This document shows positions 1 through 7,245 of a DNA stretch of 32,716 nt, piece after piece. The notes under the pieces were generated by a model. It did not search any database, had not been told where the DNA came from, and saw only the letters and a program-made list of their open reading frames with translations. Position 1 is the first letter of the stretch. Each line of letters begins with the position of its first letter. A program made the translations under genes and the position numbers. Source of the stretch: Myxococcaceae bacterium (GTDB lineage: Bacteria > Myxococcota_A > Polyangia > Polyangiales > Ga0077539); assembly GCA_004297725.1 (NCBI GenBank), contig SCUS01000179.1:1-32716 (forward strand). The letters are read 5' to 3'.

Positions 1-1
1 C

Positions 2-1279
2 TTCACCCAAGGTCGAGGGACGATCAACGTCATCGTGGACGGCATCAACGTCGGCGCCCAGAGCTACTGGAACGCCGAGGCCACGATGCTCCTCCACTGC
101 CGCGGGGCGCTGATCATGACCCCTCAGGGCTCCATGCTGCTCACCGGCAAGCGCGCCCTGGAGTACGCAGGGAGCGTCGCCGCGGAGGACAACAACGGCA
201 TCGGCGGCTTCGAGCGGGTGATGGGTCCCAACGGCGAGGCGCAGTACTTCGCGCCCGACCTCACGGCCGCCTACCAGCTTCTCTTCCGCCACCTCGCGTT
301 CACCCAGATCGCGCCGGGGGAGAGGCGCCCGAGGAGGCTCCGCTCGCTCGATCCTGTGGAGCGAGACGTGACGCTCTCGCCCTATGGAGCGGACGGCGAG
401 GCGGAGGGATACCGCACCGTCGGGGAGATCTTCGACGAGGCGACCAACCCGGGTCGCAAGCGTCCCTTCAGCATCCGGCCGGTGATGCGCGCGGTGCTCG
501 ACCAGGACGTCGAGCCGCTGGAGCGCTGGGCCTCGTGGCAGGGCGCCGAGAGCGCCGTGGTCTGGGAGGGCTCGCTCGGCGGTGACCCGGTGTGCTGCAT
601 CGGCATCGAGTCCCGGCCCATCCCCCGCCGCGGCGACGCCCCCGCCGACGGCCCCGACCACTGGACCAGCGGGACCCTCTTCCCGCTCTCCTCTCGCAAG
701 GTCGCCCGCGCCATCTCCGCCGCCAGCGGCGCTCGCCCCGTGGTGGTGCTGGCCAACCTCTCGGGCTTCGACGGATCGCCCGACTCGCTTCGCCACCTCC
801 AGCTGGAGCACGGCGCGGAGATCGGCCGCGCGGTGGTGAACTTCGAGGGGCCCTTCGTGTTCTGCGTGGTGTCCCGCTACCACGGCGGCGCCTACGTGGT
901 GTTCTCCCGCGCGCTCAACCCCGCGGTGGAGGCGCTGGCGCTGCGAGGCTCCTTCGCCAGCGTCATCGGCGGAGGACCGGCCGCCGCGGTGGTCTTCCCT
1001 GGCCTGGTTCGCCGACGCGCGGACTCCGACCCGGAGGTGGTGGCGGCTCGTCGCGCGCTGGAGGCGGCGCCCCCGTCGATGCGAGCGGCCGCGGCGAGGG
1101 AGCACGAGCGGGTGCTCAAGCAGGCGCAGGCGAGGGCGCAGGCGGCCATCGCGAAGGAGTTCGACGGGGTGCACACCGTGGAGCGGGCGCTCGCGGTGGG
1201 CAGCCTGGACGGGGTGATCGCGGCGGAGACGCTGCGGCCCAGGCTGGTGGCGAGGGTGCGGGGAGAGGGGTCGGCCTAG
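2..1279 (+). CDS. Biotin-dependent carboxyltransferase domain, C-terminal part (5' end outside window)
   Basis: The reading frame is open to the left edge, so only the last 425 residues are visible; the GTG at 35 is probably internal. The visible part matches the acyl-CoA-binding/decarboxylating half of acetyl- or propionyl-CoA carboxylase carboxyltransferase. It has a Gly-rich stretch (GRGTINVIVDGINVGAQSYW), then LLHCRGALIMTPQGSMLLTG and AEDNNGIGGFERVMG, and later a VLANLSGFDGSP segment, which resembles the oxyanion-hole region of these enzymes. The C-terminus is Ala/Arg/Glu-rich and helical (RAAAAREHERVLKQAQARAQ). Such domains transfer carboxyl from carboxybiotin to an acyl-CoA in fatty-acid or propionate metabolism. 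The protein could be a free beta subunit or the end of a long biotin carboxylase-BCCP-carboxyltransferase fusion; the missing N-terminus would decide. It converges on the cyclophilin gene, with 9 bases between the two stops. Confidence 0.85.
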   Translation, partial: FTQGRGTINVIVDGINVGAQSYWNAEATMLLHCRGALIMTPQGSMLLTGKRALEYAGSVAAEDNNGIGGFERVMGPNGEAQYFAPDLTAAYQLLFRHLAFTQIAPGERRPRRLRSLDPVERDVTLSPYGADGEAEGYRTVGEIFDEATNPGRKRPFSIRPVMRAVLDQDVEPLERWASWQGAESAVVWEGSLGGDPVCCIGIESRPIPRRGDAPADGPDHWTSGTLFPLSSRKVARAISAASGARPVVVLANLSGFDGSPDSLRHLQLEHGAEIGRAVVNFEGPFVFCVVSRYHGGAYVVFSRALNPAVEALALRGSFASVIGGGPAAAVVFPGLVRRRADSDPEVVAARRALEAAPPSMRAAAAREHERVLKQAQARAQAAIAKEFDGVHTVERALAVGSLDGVIAAETLRPRLVARVRGEGSA

Positions 1280-1288
1280 GGAGGGCGC

Positions 1289-1801
1289 TCAGCCTTCCTG
1301 AACGGTCACCCGGATCATCTTCACCGGGGTGCGCGGCCGGTCGTTGCGATCGGTCGGGGTGGTCTCGATCTTCTTCACGACGTCCATGCCCTCGAGCACC
1401 TTGCCGAAGACCGGGTGCTTCGACGCGCCGGGCGAGAACCAGTCGAGGAAGGAGTTGTGCACCGTGTTGATGAAGAACTGGCTCGACCCGCTGTTGGGCG
1501 CGCCGGTGTTCGCCATCGAGAGCGTGCCGGGCTCGTTGGAGAGGCGCGCCGCGAACTCGTCCTTGATGGTGCCGTCGGGGCCGTCGCCGGTGCCCGCGCG
1601 CCCGCTGTTCGGGTCCTTGCTGTGGGGGCAACCGAACTGGAGCATGAAGTTGTTGATGACGCGGTGGAAGTGGAGCCCATCGTAGAAGCCCGACTTCGCG
1701 AGCTTCACGAAGTTGCCTGCGGTGATGGGCATCTGGTCGACGAAGAGCTCGACCTTGATGTTGCCGAGAGAGGTTTCCAGGAGGGCAGTGGGGTTGCTCA
1801 T
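1289..1801 (-). CDS. Cyclophilin-type peptidyl-prolyl cis-trans isomerase
   Basis: A 170-residue single-domain cyclophilin, the usual length of cytosolic bacterial PpiB-type enzymes. It catalyses cis-trans isomerisation of Xaa-Pro bonds during folding. Visible family motifs are YDGLHFHRVINNFMLQFG (residues 40-57, with catalytic Arg47 and Gln55), LSMANTGAPNSGSSQFFI (94-111) and HPVFGKVLEGMDVV (129-142). There is no signal peptide: it starts MSNPTALLETSLG, so it should act in the cytoplasm. The canonical GG after the active-site Gln is FG here, a mild variation. It is divergently transcribed from the exported protein at 1903 and does not look operonic with any neighbour. A second isomerase of a different fold (FKBP, at 17322) is also in the window, but that one is exported. 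Confidence 0.95.
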   Translation of the reverse strand: MSNPTALLETSLGNIKVELFVDQMPITAGNFVKLAKSGFYDGLHFHRVINNFMLQFGCPHSKDPNSGRAGTGDGPDGTIKDEFAARLSNEPGTLSMANTGAPNSGSSQFFINTVHNSFLDWFSPGASKHPVFGKVLEGMDVVKKIETTPTDRNDRPRTPVKMIRVTVQEG

Positions 1802-1902
1802 GCGCGAGACCCTACCAAAAGAACGGCCGCGTCAAAGACCCCGATGTGCGCGGACCGTGGGAGCGTTTGTGACGGCGCCCCGCTCGGGTACCGTCGCCCT
1901 CG

Positions 1903-3675
1903 ATGCGTCGCTACCTGCTCTCCTTCGCGCTCCTCAGCCTCCAGTGCGAGGACGCCCCCGTCGCCCGGGACGGCAGCGTCGCCCCGTCGGACGTCGCCCA
2001 CCCCCTGGACGTCGCCTCCGCGGAGGATGCCACCGCCGCCGAGGACGCCTTCGTCCGAACGCCCGCCCCGGCGTGCCCGGCCTTCGTCCCTCGCACGGCG
2101 CCGCGCTGCGGGAGCGCTCAGGCCCGCTCTGGGATCCTCGCTGCGGACGCCGCGCTCGACGCCAAGGCGCGGCGCTTCGACCGGGGCTTCCACGCGATTC
2201 AAGCCCTCTACACGGGGGTGAACTCCGAGGCGATCGCCAACGACGACGCCGCGGTCGCGAGGGTCGAGCGCTTCCTCCGCGACGAGGACGGCTGGGACCT
2301 CGCGGCCTCCGCGGGCGTCGCCCCCTCGACGCTCTTCCAATGGACCAAGGTCGCGGGCGCCTACGCCGGGGCCGGGGCCGTGGCGGACTCGTTCCGGTAC
2401 GCGGTGCTGCGCGACGAGGGGGCCGCGTGCGAGGAGGTCGACCGGGCGAGGGCGCACCTTCACGCCGCGCTCGACGGGATGCACCGCGCGGTGGCCATCA
2501 CCGGCGCCCCCGGGGTGATCGCCCGCGGGTACATCCGCCGCGACCTGCCGGGCGGCGAGGACACGGTGACGGTGCCGCTCTTCGACGCGGCGGGCCGGCC
2601 GCTGCCGGCGGAGAAGACCAACGGCACCTGGAGGGCGCCCGCGGCCTCGGGGCCGGCGGACTACGTCTGGGAGGACTCCTGCAGCCGCGACATGCTCATC
2701 GGCTGGGTGCTCGGCATGGCCGCGGCGTGGGAGGTCTCCCGGGGCGACGCCACCGTCGACCCGGCGCGCCTGGCCACGCTCCGCGACGACGCCCGCGCCA
2801 TCGGGCGCAACCTCCGCCGGGTGAACGCCCGCGGCTACGACCTCGAGGTGCACGACGCCGACGGTCGGGTGACCTTCCACGGCTACCTGAACGAGGCCGC
2901 CGTCGACCGGGCGTACATCCCGAACTTCCGCGCCAACGGGCAGCACGCGATGATGTCCCTCGGCATCGCCGCCGCGCTCGCCCGCGTCGCCGACGACCCG
3001 GAGCTCGACGACTGGCTCCACAACGACCTCATCCGGGGGCGCGACCTTCCCGGCATCGCGCGCGACCGGGTCGACCTCGTGGACGTCGGCGAGGCGACCA
3101 ACTTCTCCAACTACAACATGGCCTTCACCGGCGCGTGGCTCGCGGGGCGCTACCTCTGCGACGACGCCGCGCGCGAGGCCGTGCGCGCCGGAACCCTCGC
3201 GGGCCTCTACCAGACGCCGGGCCGGCCTCGGCAGCCCGCGGAGATGGGCCAGAGCTTCTTCGACCTCGTGGCCGTCGCCGCCGGGGCGAGGGGCACCGCG
3301 TGGCGGGACCTCGACGCGGCGGGCCTCGACGCCGGGGCGGTGGCGAGGGCGACCGCGACGCTGCGGGAGTTTCCCGACGCGCCCTTCTGGGAGCGATCGA
3401 GGACGAACTGCGACGAGGCGGAGATCGCCGCGCGCCACTGCGTGGGCGACGACGGGACGCCCATCCCCCTCTCGGCGACGCCGGGTCGTGGCGACTCGCT
3501 GGTAGCGTCGGTTCCGGTGCCGATGCGCATCCGGCCGTCGAGCAACTTCTACTGGCGCAGCGACCCCTACCGCCCCAACGGCAGCGGCAGCCCTCGCGCC
3601 CTGCTGCCGGGCGTCGACCTCCGCATGGCCTACTGGATGGGCCGCTACCTCCGGGTCAGTACCCCGTCCCGTTGA
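1903..3675 (+). CDS. Large exported protein of unknown function with Asp/Ala-rich N-terminal linker
   Basis: 590 residues; no family recognised. The N-terminus has a short hydrophobic export signal, MRRYLLSFALLSLQC. Cys15 could be lipidated, but Gln just before it makes a poor lipobox, so lipoprotein status is uncertain. Residues 16-55 form an Asp/Ser/Ala/Val-rich linker (SVAPSDVAHPLDVASAEDA) like those of other exported proteins here. The rest is a long, mostly helical domain with conserved-looking aromatic blocks: YVWEDSCSRDMLIGWVLGMA, RAYIPNFRANGQHAMMSLGI, NFSNYNMAFTGAWLAGRYLC and SNFYWRSDPY. The regular helical spacing suggests an alpha/alpha-barrel as in some glycan-active enzymes; that is inference from pattern only. 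At least seven Cys fit a secreted, disulfide-bonded protein. It overlaps the end of the convergent gene at 3656 by 20 bases. The ATG at 1903 directly precedes the signal peptide. Confidence 0.8.
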   Translation: MRRYLLSFALLSLQCEDAPVARDGSVAPSDVAHPLDVASAEDATAAEDAFVRTPAPACPAFVPRTAPRCGSAQARSGILAADAALDAKARRFDRGFHAIQALYTGVNSEAIANDDAAVARVERFLRDEDGWDLAASAGVAPSTLFQWTKVAGAYAGAGAVADSFRYAVLRDEGAACEEVDRARAHLHAALDGMHRAVAITGAPGVIARGYIRRDLPGGEDTVTVPLFDAAGRPLPAEKTNGTWRAPAASGPADYVWEDSCSRDMLIGWVLGMAAAWEVSRGDATVDPARLATLRDDARAIGRNLRRVNARGYDLEVHDADGRVTFHGYLNEAAVDRAYIPNFRANGQHAMMSLGIAAALARVADDPELDDWLHNDLIRGRDLPGIARDRVDLVDVGEATNFSNYNMAFTGAWLAGRYLCDDAAREAVRAGTLAGLYQTPGRPRQPAEMGQSFFDLVAVAAGARGTAWRDLDAAGLDAGAVARATATLREFPDAPFWERSRTNCDEAEIAARHCVGDDGTPIPLSATPGRGDSLVASVPVPMRIRPSSNFYWRSDPYRPNGSGSPRALLPGVDLRMAYWMGRYLRVSTPSR

Positions 3676-4447
3676 CCATCGCGAACTCCTGATCGAGCCC
3701 GACGCGGGCGTTTTCGCCTCGCCCGACGCCCTGGAAGGCCTGCGCGAGGGTCGGCTGAACGAGCCGCTGGTGGAGGTACCCGCGGCCGTCCTCCCAGGTG
3801 CCCTCGAAGGCCCGCAGCGCTCGCTCTCTCAGCGCCGCCGGGAGCGCCTCGGCGACGGTGGTGGGCGCGCCTCCGACCGCGTAGCTCCAGTAGCGGGTGA
3901 GCCCGCTGTAGAGCATCGTGGTCACGTCGTCGCCGCGCACGTTGGGGCCGTACTTGAAGTCCGACTTGTTGTACTCGCTCCCATCGAAGGCCGCGGGCTG
4001 GTTGAAGTGATCCGTCTCCGGGTCGGCCCGCAGCCGCTCGTAGAGCCCGAGCAGCACCGCGGTGCCGAGCTCCAGCGGGAGGTGACGGACGAGCCCCACC
4101 CAGCGCACGGCGCCGTCGTGGTGGGTGCGCTGCCCGCAGGAGATGCGAGCGCAGGCGCGCAGGACGTCTTCGGTGGTCCCGGCCACCAGCGCCTCCACCG
4201 AGGGCAGGGCAGAGGCTCGCCAGCGCTCGTAGAGGTCGGCCTTCGTGGGCTTCTTCAGCCACTGCGACGACGACCAGATGGGCTCCGGGTGGTGGTCGAA
4301 CTCGACCAGCGCGAAGTCCGCGCCGAAGAAGCTGTCGGGCTTCGGAGCGGTCCAGCGGCGGAGCACGGTGCCGCGCTTGGAGCCGTTGAAGGACTTCGAG
4401 TGCACGCGCTCGGCGCTCGGGGCGGGGGGTGCTTTCCTGGTGGCCAT
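3656..4447 (-). CDS. Hypothetical protein, 263 aa
   Basis: Family not recognised. I start it at the ATG at 4447 (MATRKAPPAPSAERVHSKS) because an in-frame extension to 4528 would run across the start of the divergent gene at 4489 and has poor coding character. There is no signal peptide or membrane segment, so it is probably cytoplasmic. It is rich in Trp, Tyr and His, with stretches such as FALVEFDHHPEPIWSSSQWL, ARISCGQRTHHDGAVRWVGL, SEYNKSDFKYGPN and LTRYWSYAVGG. His/Asp clusters (FDHHPE, THHDGA) could bind metal, but I cannot assign a catalytic site. Its 3' end overlaps that of the exported protein at 1903 by 20 bases. The start lies 41 bases from the divergent start at 4489, so any shared promoter region is tiny. 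Confidence 0.7.
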   Translation of the reverse strand: MATRKAPPAPSAERVHSKSFNGSKRGTVLRRWTAPKPDSFFGADFALVEFDHHPEPIWSSSQWLKKPTKADLYERWRASALPSVEALVAGTTEDVLRACARISCGQRTHHDGAVRWVGLVRHLPLELGTAVLLGLYERLRADPETDHFNQPAAFDGSEYNKSDFKYGPNVRGDDVTTMLYSGLTRYWSYAVGGAPTTVAEALPAALRERALRAFEGTWEDGRGYLHQRLVQPTLAQAFQGVGRGENARVGLDQEFAMVNGTGY

Positions 4448-4488
4448 TGGGTTCGTGGCGCGAGACGTTATCACCCGATGGTGAGCTG

Positions 4489-4911
4489 ATGGCGCAGCCG
4501 GGCACCTCGACGCTGTCCACGACCGCACCGCTGGAGGGCGCTCCGTCGCTGCTGCCGCTCGCCCGGGGGCTGCTCGACGCGCTGGGCCTCGGGAGCTTCG
4601 AGCTCCCTACGGAGGAGGCCTTCGCGCGGCCGCTGCGGCTCTCCCGTCAGCTCGGCGAGGTGCGGATCTCCATCGAGCGGCGCTCCCTCACGGTGGACCC
4701 CTACGCGGGAGGAGCGAGCGACGAGCAGACGCTGCGGGTGGAGGGAGCGCCCCCTGGGCGGCTGCGGGTGTCCATCGCCGAGATCGCCTGGGTGGGACCG
4801 GAGCTGGAGGTCGCGGCGAGGGGATCGCCCGAGTGGGTGTCGGCGATCGCCGCCGTGGTCGAGGCCTTCGTCGCGCAGCACGAGAAGCGCCCCCCGACGG
4901 AGACCGGGTGA
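4489..4911 (+). CDS. Hypothetical protein, 140 aa
   Basis: A small acidic protein with no recognised family. I chose the ATG at 4489 (MAQPGTSTLSTTAPLEG) over the in-frame ATG at 4429, because the upstream start would lie inside the divergent gene. The body alternates short hydrophobic beta-like runs (EVRISIERRSLTVDPYAGG, QTLRVEGAPPGRLRVSIAEI) and ends in a helix (WVSAIAAVVEAFVAQHEK). No signal peptide, no transmembrane helix and no cysteine is present. It converges with the zinc-finger membrane protein (stops at 4911 and 4943). Codon use matches its neighbours, which supports it as a real gene. Confidence 0.6.
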   Translation: MAQPGTSTLSTTAPLEGAPSLLPLARGLLDALGLGSFELPTEEAFARPLRLSRQLGEVRISIERRSLTVDPYAGGASDEQTLRVEGAPPGRLRVSIAEIAWVGPELEVAARGSPEWVSAIAAVVEAFVAQHEKRPPTETG

Positions 4912-4942
4912 CGAGGAGCCCTCTGCCCTGCCTGGAGGGCGC

Positions 4943-5959
4943 TCAGCGATGCAGCGCGTGCAGCGCCCAGGTGACCAGCGCGATCGGCGCCACGTAGACC
5001 GTCGCCCACCCGAGGCCCCAGCCCAGCGAGCGCGCCAGCGAGCCCTCGCACCCGTGGCGGTCGTTGGCGACGCGCCCGATCGCCCTCATGAAGAGCCAGT
5101 ACATCAGGAAGAACACCAGCGGCAGCGCGAGCTCGACCAGCACCCACGCCGCGCCGAGCGCCAGGCTCAGCACGATCGCCAGCGCCAGCATGGCGAGCAG
5201 GCCCTCGCCGTCGGTGCCGCAGCCTCCGAGGCCGTCGGCCCATCCGCTGCAGCCGCTCTTCGCGGGCGCGGGGTCGTCGCCCTTCACGGCGGGGGGACGG
5301 TTCCAGGGGGTGAAGTAGACGAAGTCGTCGCGGAGGCGGAAGCCGCGGTAGAGCAGGGTGGTCAGCGCGGCCACGACGATGATCCACCAGAGCGAGAGCA
5401 CCAGCTCGGTCTCGATCCAGCGGGGGAGGCGCATCGAGGCGGGGAGCATCACGGCCGACCCGGCGAAGGCGGCCAGCATCACCAGCGCCGTGGCGCGTGC
5501 CGACACCCGCGGCGCGGCGGCCATCAGCACCTGACGGGCGCTCGCGCGGTAGATCGACCCGGCGCGCTCCGGGATGGCCTCGGCGACGGGCTCGTCGGGG
5601 TCGCGGTGCTCGACGACGACCCGGGCGCTGCGGCCCGAGAGCGCGATGGAAGCGGCGATGCCGAGCGCGGCCACCACCCCGACGACGACCTCGATGGGGG
5701 AGCTCTCCCAGACGCCGAAGCGACGCTCGGCGAAGAGCCCCGCCCCCCCGGTGATGAAGAGGAAGGACACCGCCAGCGACACGCGGCGCGCCGCCCGGGT
5801 GGAGTGCTCGTAGGCGCACCGCGCGCACATCGGCTGCGCGTCGACGCGGAAGCGGTAGCACTCGTCGCAGAGGGTGCGGCTGCACCCGGCGCATCGCACG
5901 ACGGAGTCGCGGCGGGGGTGGTTGCGGCACGGCGGCGGAAGCTTCGGCAGGGCGCTCAT
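4943..5959 (-). CDS. Membrane protein with N-terminal B-box-like zinc finger
   Basis: 338 residues from the ATG at 5959 (MSALPKLPPP); an upstream in-frame GTG is possible but adds only Pro-rich sequence. The N-terminus has a cysteine/histidine array like a B-box or treble-clef zinc site: Cys11, His14, Cys23, Cys26, Cys31, Cys34, Cys45, Cys48 (CRNHPRRDSVVRCAGC and LCDECYRFRVDAQPMCARC). Four or more hydrophobic segments follow, around residues 58-78, 90-108, 165-220 and 270-310, with a final one near the C-terminus. A Gly/Cys loop (KSGCSGWADGLGGCG) lies between the second pair and the last helices. This layout, a cytoplasmic zinc finger followed by a multi-span membrane domain, is common in hypothetical proteins of myxobacteria. 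A role in binding a protein partner through the finger is inference. It is divergent from the secreted protein at 6086. Confidence 0.75.
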   Translation of the reverse strand: MSALPKLPPPCRNHPRRDSVVRCAGCSRTLCDECYRFRVDAQPMCARCAYEHSTRAARRVSLAVSFLFITGGAGLFAERRFGVWESSPIEVVVGVVAALGIAASIALSGRSARVVVEHRDPDEPVAEAIPERAGSIYRASARQVLMAAAPRVSARATALVMLAAFAGSAVMLPASMRLPRWIETELVLSLWWIIVVAALTTLLYRGFRLRDDFVYFTPWNRPPAVKGDDPAPAKSGCSGWADGLGGCGTDGEGLLAMLALAIVLSLALGAAWVLVELALPLVFFLMYWLFMRAIGRVANDRHGCEGSLARSLGWGLGWATVYVAPIALVTWALHALHR

Positions 5960-6085
5960 CGGGTTTGGGAGCGATGTCACCACCGGCGGGGGGGGCGCGC
6001 CAGGGAGAGCGCGATCCAACGATCTGCCCCGAGCAGGTGCAGACGAGGAGGCGGTGCTCTACCCTCGCGATCGGAGGCAATCATC

Positions 6086-6466
6086 ATGGAACGAAGGAAG
6101 ATCCTGCGAGCGCTGGCGGTGGTGCTGGTGACGGGGGTGGTGACCGGGTCGCGTCCGGCCGAGGCGCAGCACCCGATCGTCGACGTGTCGGGGGAGTGGA
6201 ACTCGGTGTTCGCGGGCGGCACCTCGACGCTTCGGCTGACGCAGTACGGGGCCACGGTGGTGGGCGTCTACGGCAGCAGCGCCTCGATGCCCGGCGCGAT
6301 GGCGGGCCGGGTCAACGGCCGGCTGATGCTCGGACGGTGGACCGACGCGTCGTCGTCGGGAGGGTTTCGCCTGGAGTTCTCGCCCGACGGTCGGCGCTTC
6401 GCCGGGACCTGGGGGCGCACGGTGGACTCGAACACCTCCGGCGGCCCCTGGATCGGCAGCCGCTGA
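6086..6466 (+). CDS. Small secreted beta-rich protein with GxW motifs
   Basis: 126 residues. A GGAGG ribosome-binding site (6073-6077) sits 8 bases before the ATG, which fixes the start. Residues 1-28 are a clear Sec signal peptide (MERRKILRALAVVLV... then PAEAQ before HPIVD). The mature part of about 100 residues is almost all beta-strand and punctuated by Gly-Xaa-Trp elements: SGEWNSVF, GRLMLGRWTD, FAGTWGR and GGPWIGSR. Repeating GxW strands ending in a Trp-bearing strand recall small lipocalin- or avidin-like barrels; this fold idea is inference, and no ligand-binding residues can be named. There is no lipobox, so it should be free in the periplasm or medium. It faces the DUF2202 gene tail to tail, with 3 bases between stops. 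Confidence 0.75.
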   Translation: MERRKILRALAVVLVTGVVTGSRPAEAQHPIVDVSGEWNSVFAGGTSTLRLTQYGATVVGVYGSSASMPGAMAGRVNGRLMLGRWTDASSSGGFRLEFSPDGRRFAGTWGRTVDSNTSGGPWIGSR

Positions 6467-6469
6467 CCC

Positions 6470-7132
6470 TCAGCGCCCCGTCTCCGCCGCGCTCTCCGCG
6501 ATCGCCCTGAACTCCGCCGCGTCGAGGTGCTGCGGCGTGTAGCTCGCTCCCGCCATCTGGAGCTGCCTCCAGAACGAGCGGAGGTGGTTTCTCGACCCTC
6601 GCTCCAGGGTATCGAGCGTCGCCCGGACGTCGGCGCTCGTCGCGACGCCCCGCATCTCGCGGAGGTCGGCGATGTCGAGCTCCTCGATCTCGGCGCCCAC
6701 CTGGAGCGCCGCCACGTTCGACGCGCTGCCCCTCGCCACGAGCGCGTCGTGGAGCGACTGCAGCGTCGGATCGGCGAAGCTCCCCGCGGCCCTGCCCTCG
6801 CTCGGGTCGGCGATGCCGTAGCGATCGAGGAGCACCTTCACGGCCTCGGTGTGCGTCTGCTCGCTCGCGGCGATGTTGCTGAAGACCATGCTGCGCCCCT
6901 GCAGCGCGACGTACACGTCGTGCGCGAGCTTCTCCTCCTCGCGGAGCCACCGTAGCAGCGCGGCCTCGTCGGCGAAGCGCGCGCTCCCGTCGGCGGTCGC
7001 GGCGTCGTAGGCCGAGGCGTCGTAGGCCGCGGCGTCGTAGCGGCTGCCGCCGTTGCCGCCGTTGCCCGCGTCGCCGCAGGCGGAGAGCGATGCGCCGAGC
7101 GCGACGACCATGGGGATGAGGTAGGCCTTCAT
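6470..7132 (-). CDS. DUF2202 ferritin-like four-helix lipoprotein
   Basis: 220 residues starting MKAYLIPMVVALGASLSAC. The ATG at 7132 has a good ribosome-binding site (GAAGGAG) upstream. LSAC (residues 16-19) is a canonical lipobox, so the protein should be anchored by a lipidated Cys19. A Gly/Asn stretch and a three-fold YDAAA/YDASA/YDAAT linker follow. The domain matches DUF2202: EEEKLAHDVYVAL, SEQTHTEAVKVLLDRY, GAEIEELDIADL and GSRNHLRSFWRQL give the Glu/His positions expected of a ferritin-like four-helix bundle with a di-metal site. The biochemical role of DUF2202 proteins is not well established; metal binding is inferred from the motif pattern. It is followed on the same strand, 113 bases upstream of its start, by the FAD oxidoreductase gene, so cotranscription is possible. 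Confidence 0.9.
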   Translation of the reverse strand: MKAYLIPMVVALGASLSACGDAGNGGNGGSRYDAAAYDASAYDAATADGSARFADEAALLRWLREEEKLAHDVYVALQGRSMVFSNIAASEQTHTEAVKVLLDRYGIADPSEGRAAGSFADPTLQSLHDALVARGSASNVAALQVGAEIEELDIADLREMRGVATSADVRATLDTLERGSRNHLRSFWRQLQMAGASYTPQHLDAAEFRAIAESAAETGR

Positions 7133-7245
7133 GACGATGTCTCCTTCGGGGATCACCCGGTAGGAGCCAGCGCTACGGCGCGTGGGTTCGCGCGTCCCTC
7201 CGAAGAGGGCTCCTTCCCTCCCGTCGGCCCGAGCTCGGCGCGACG

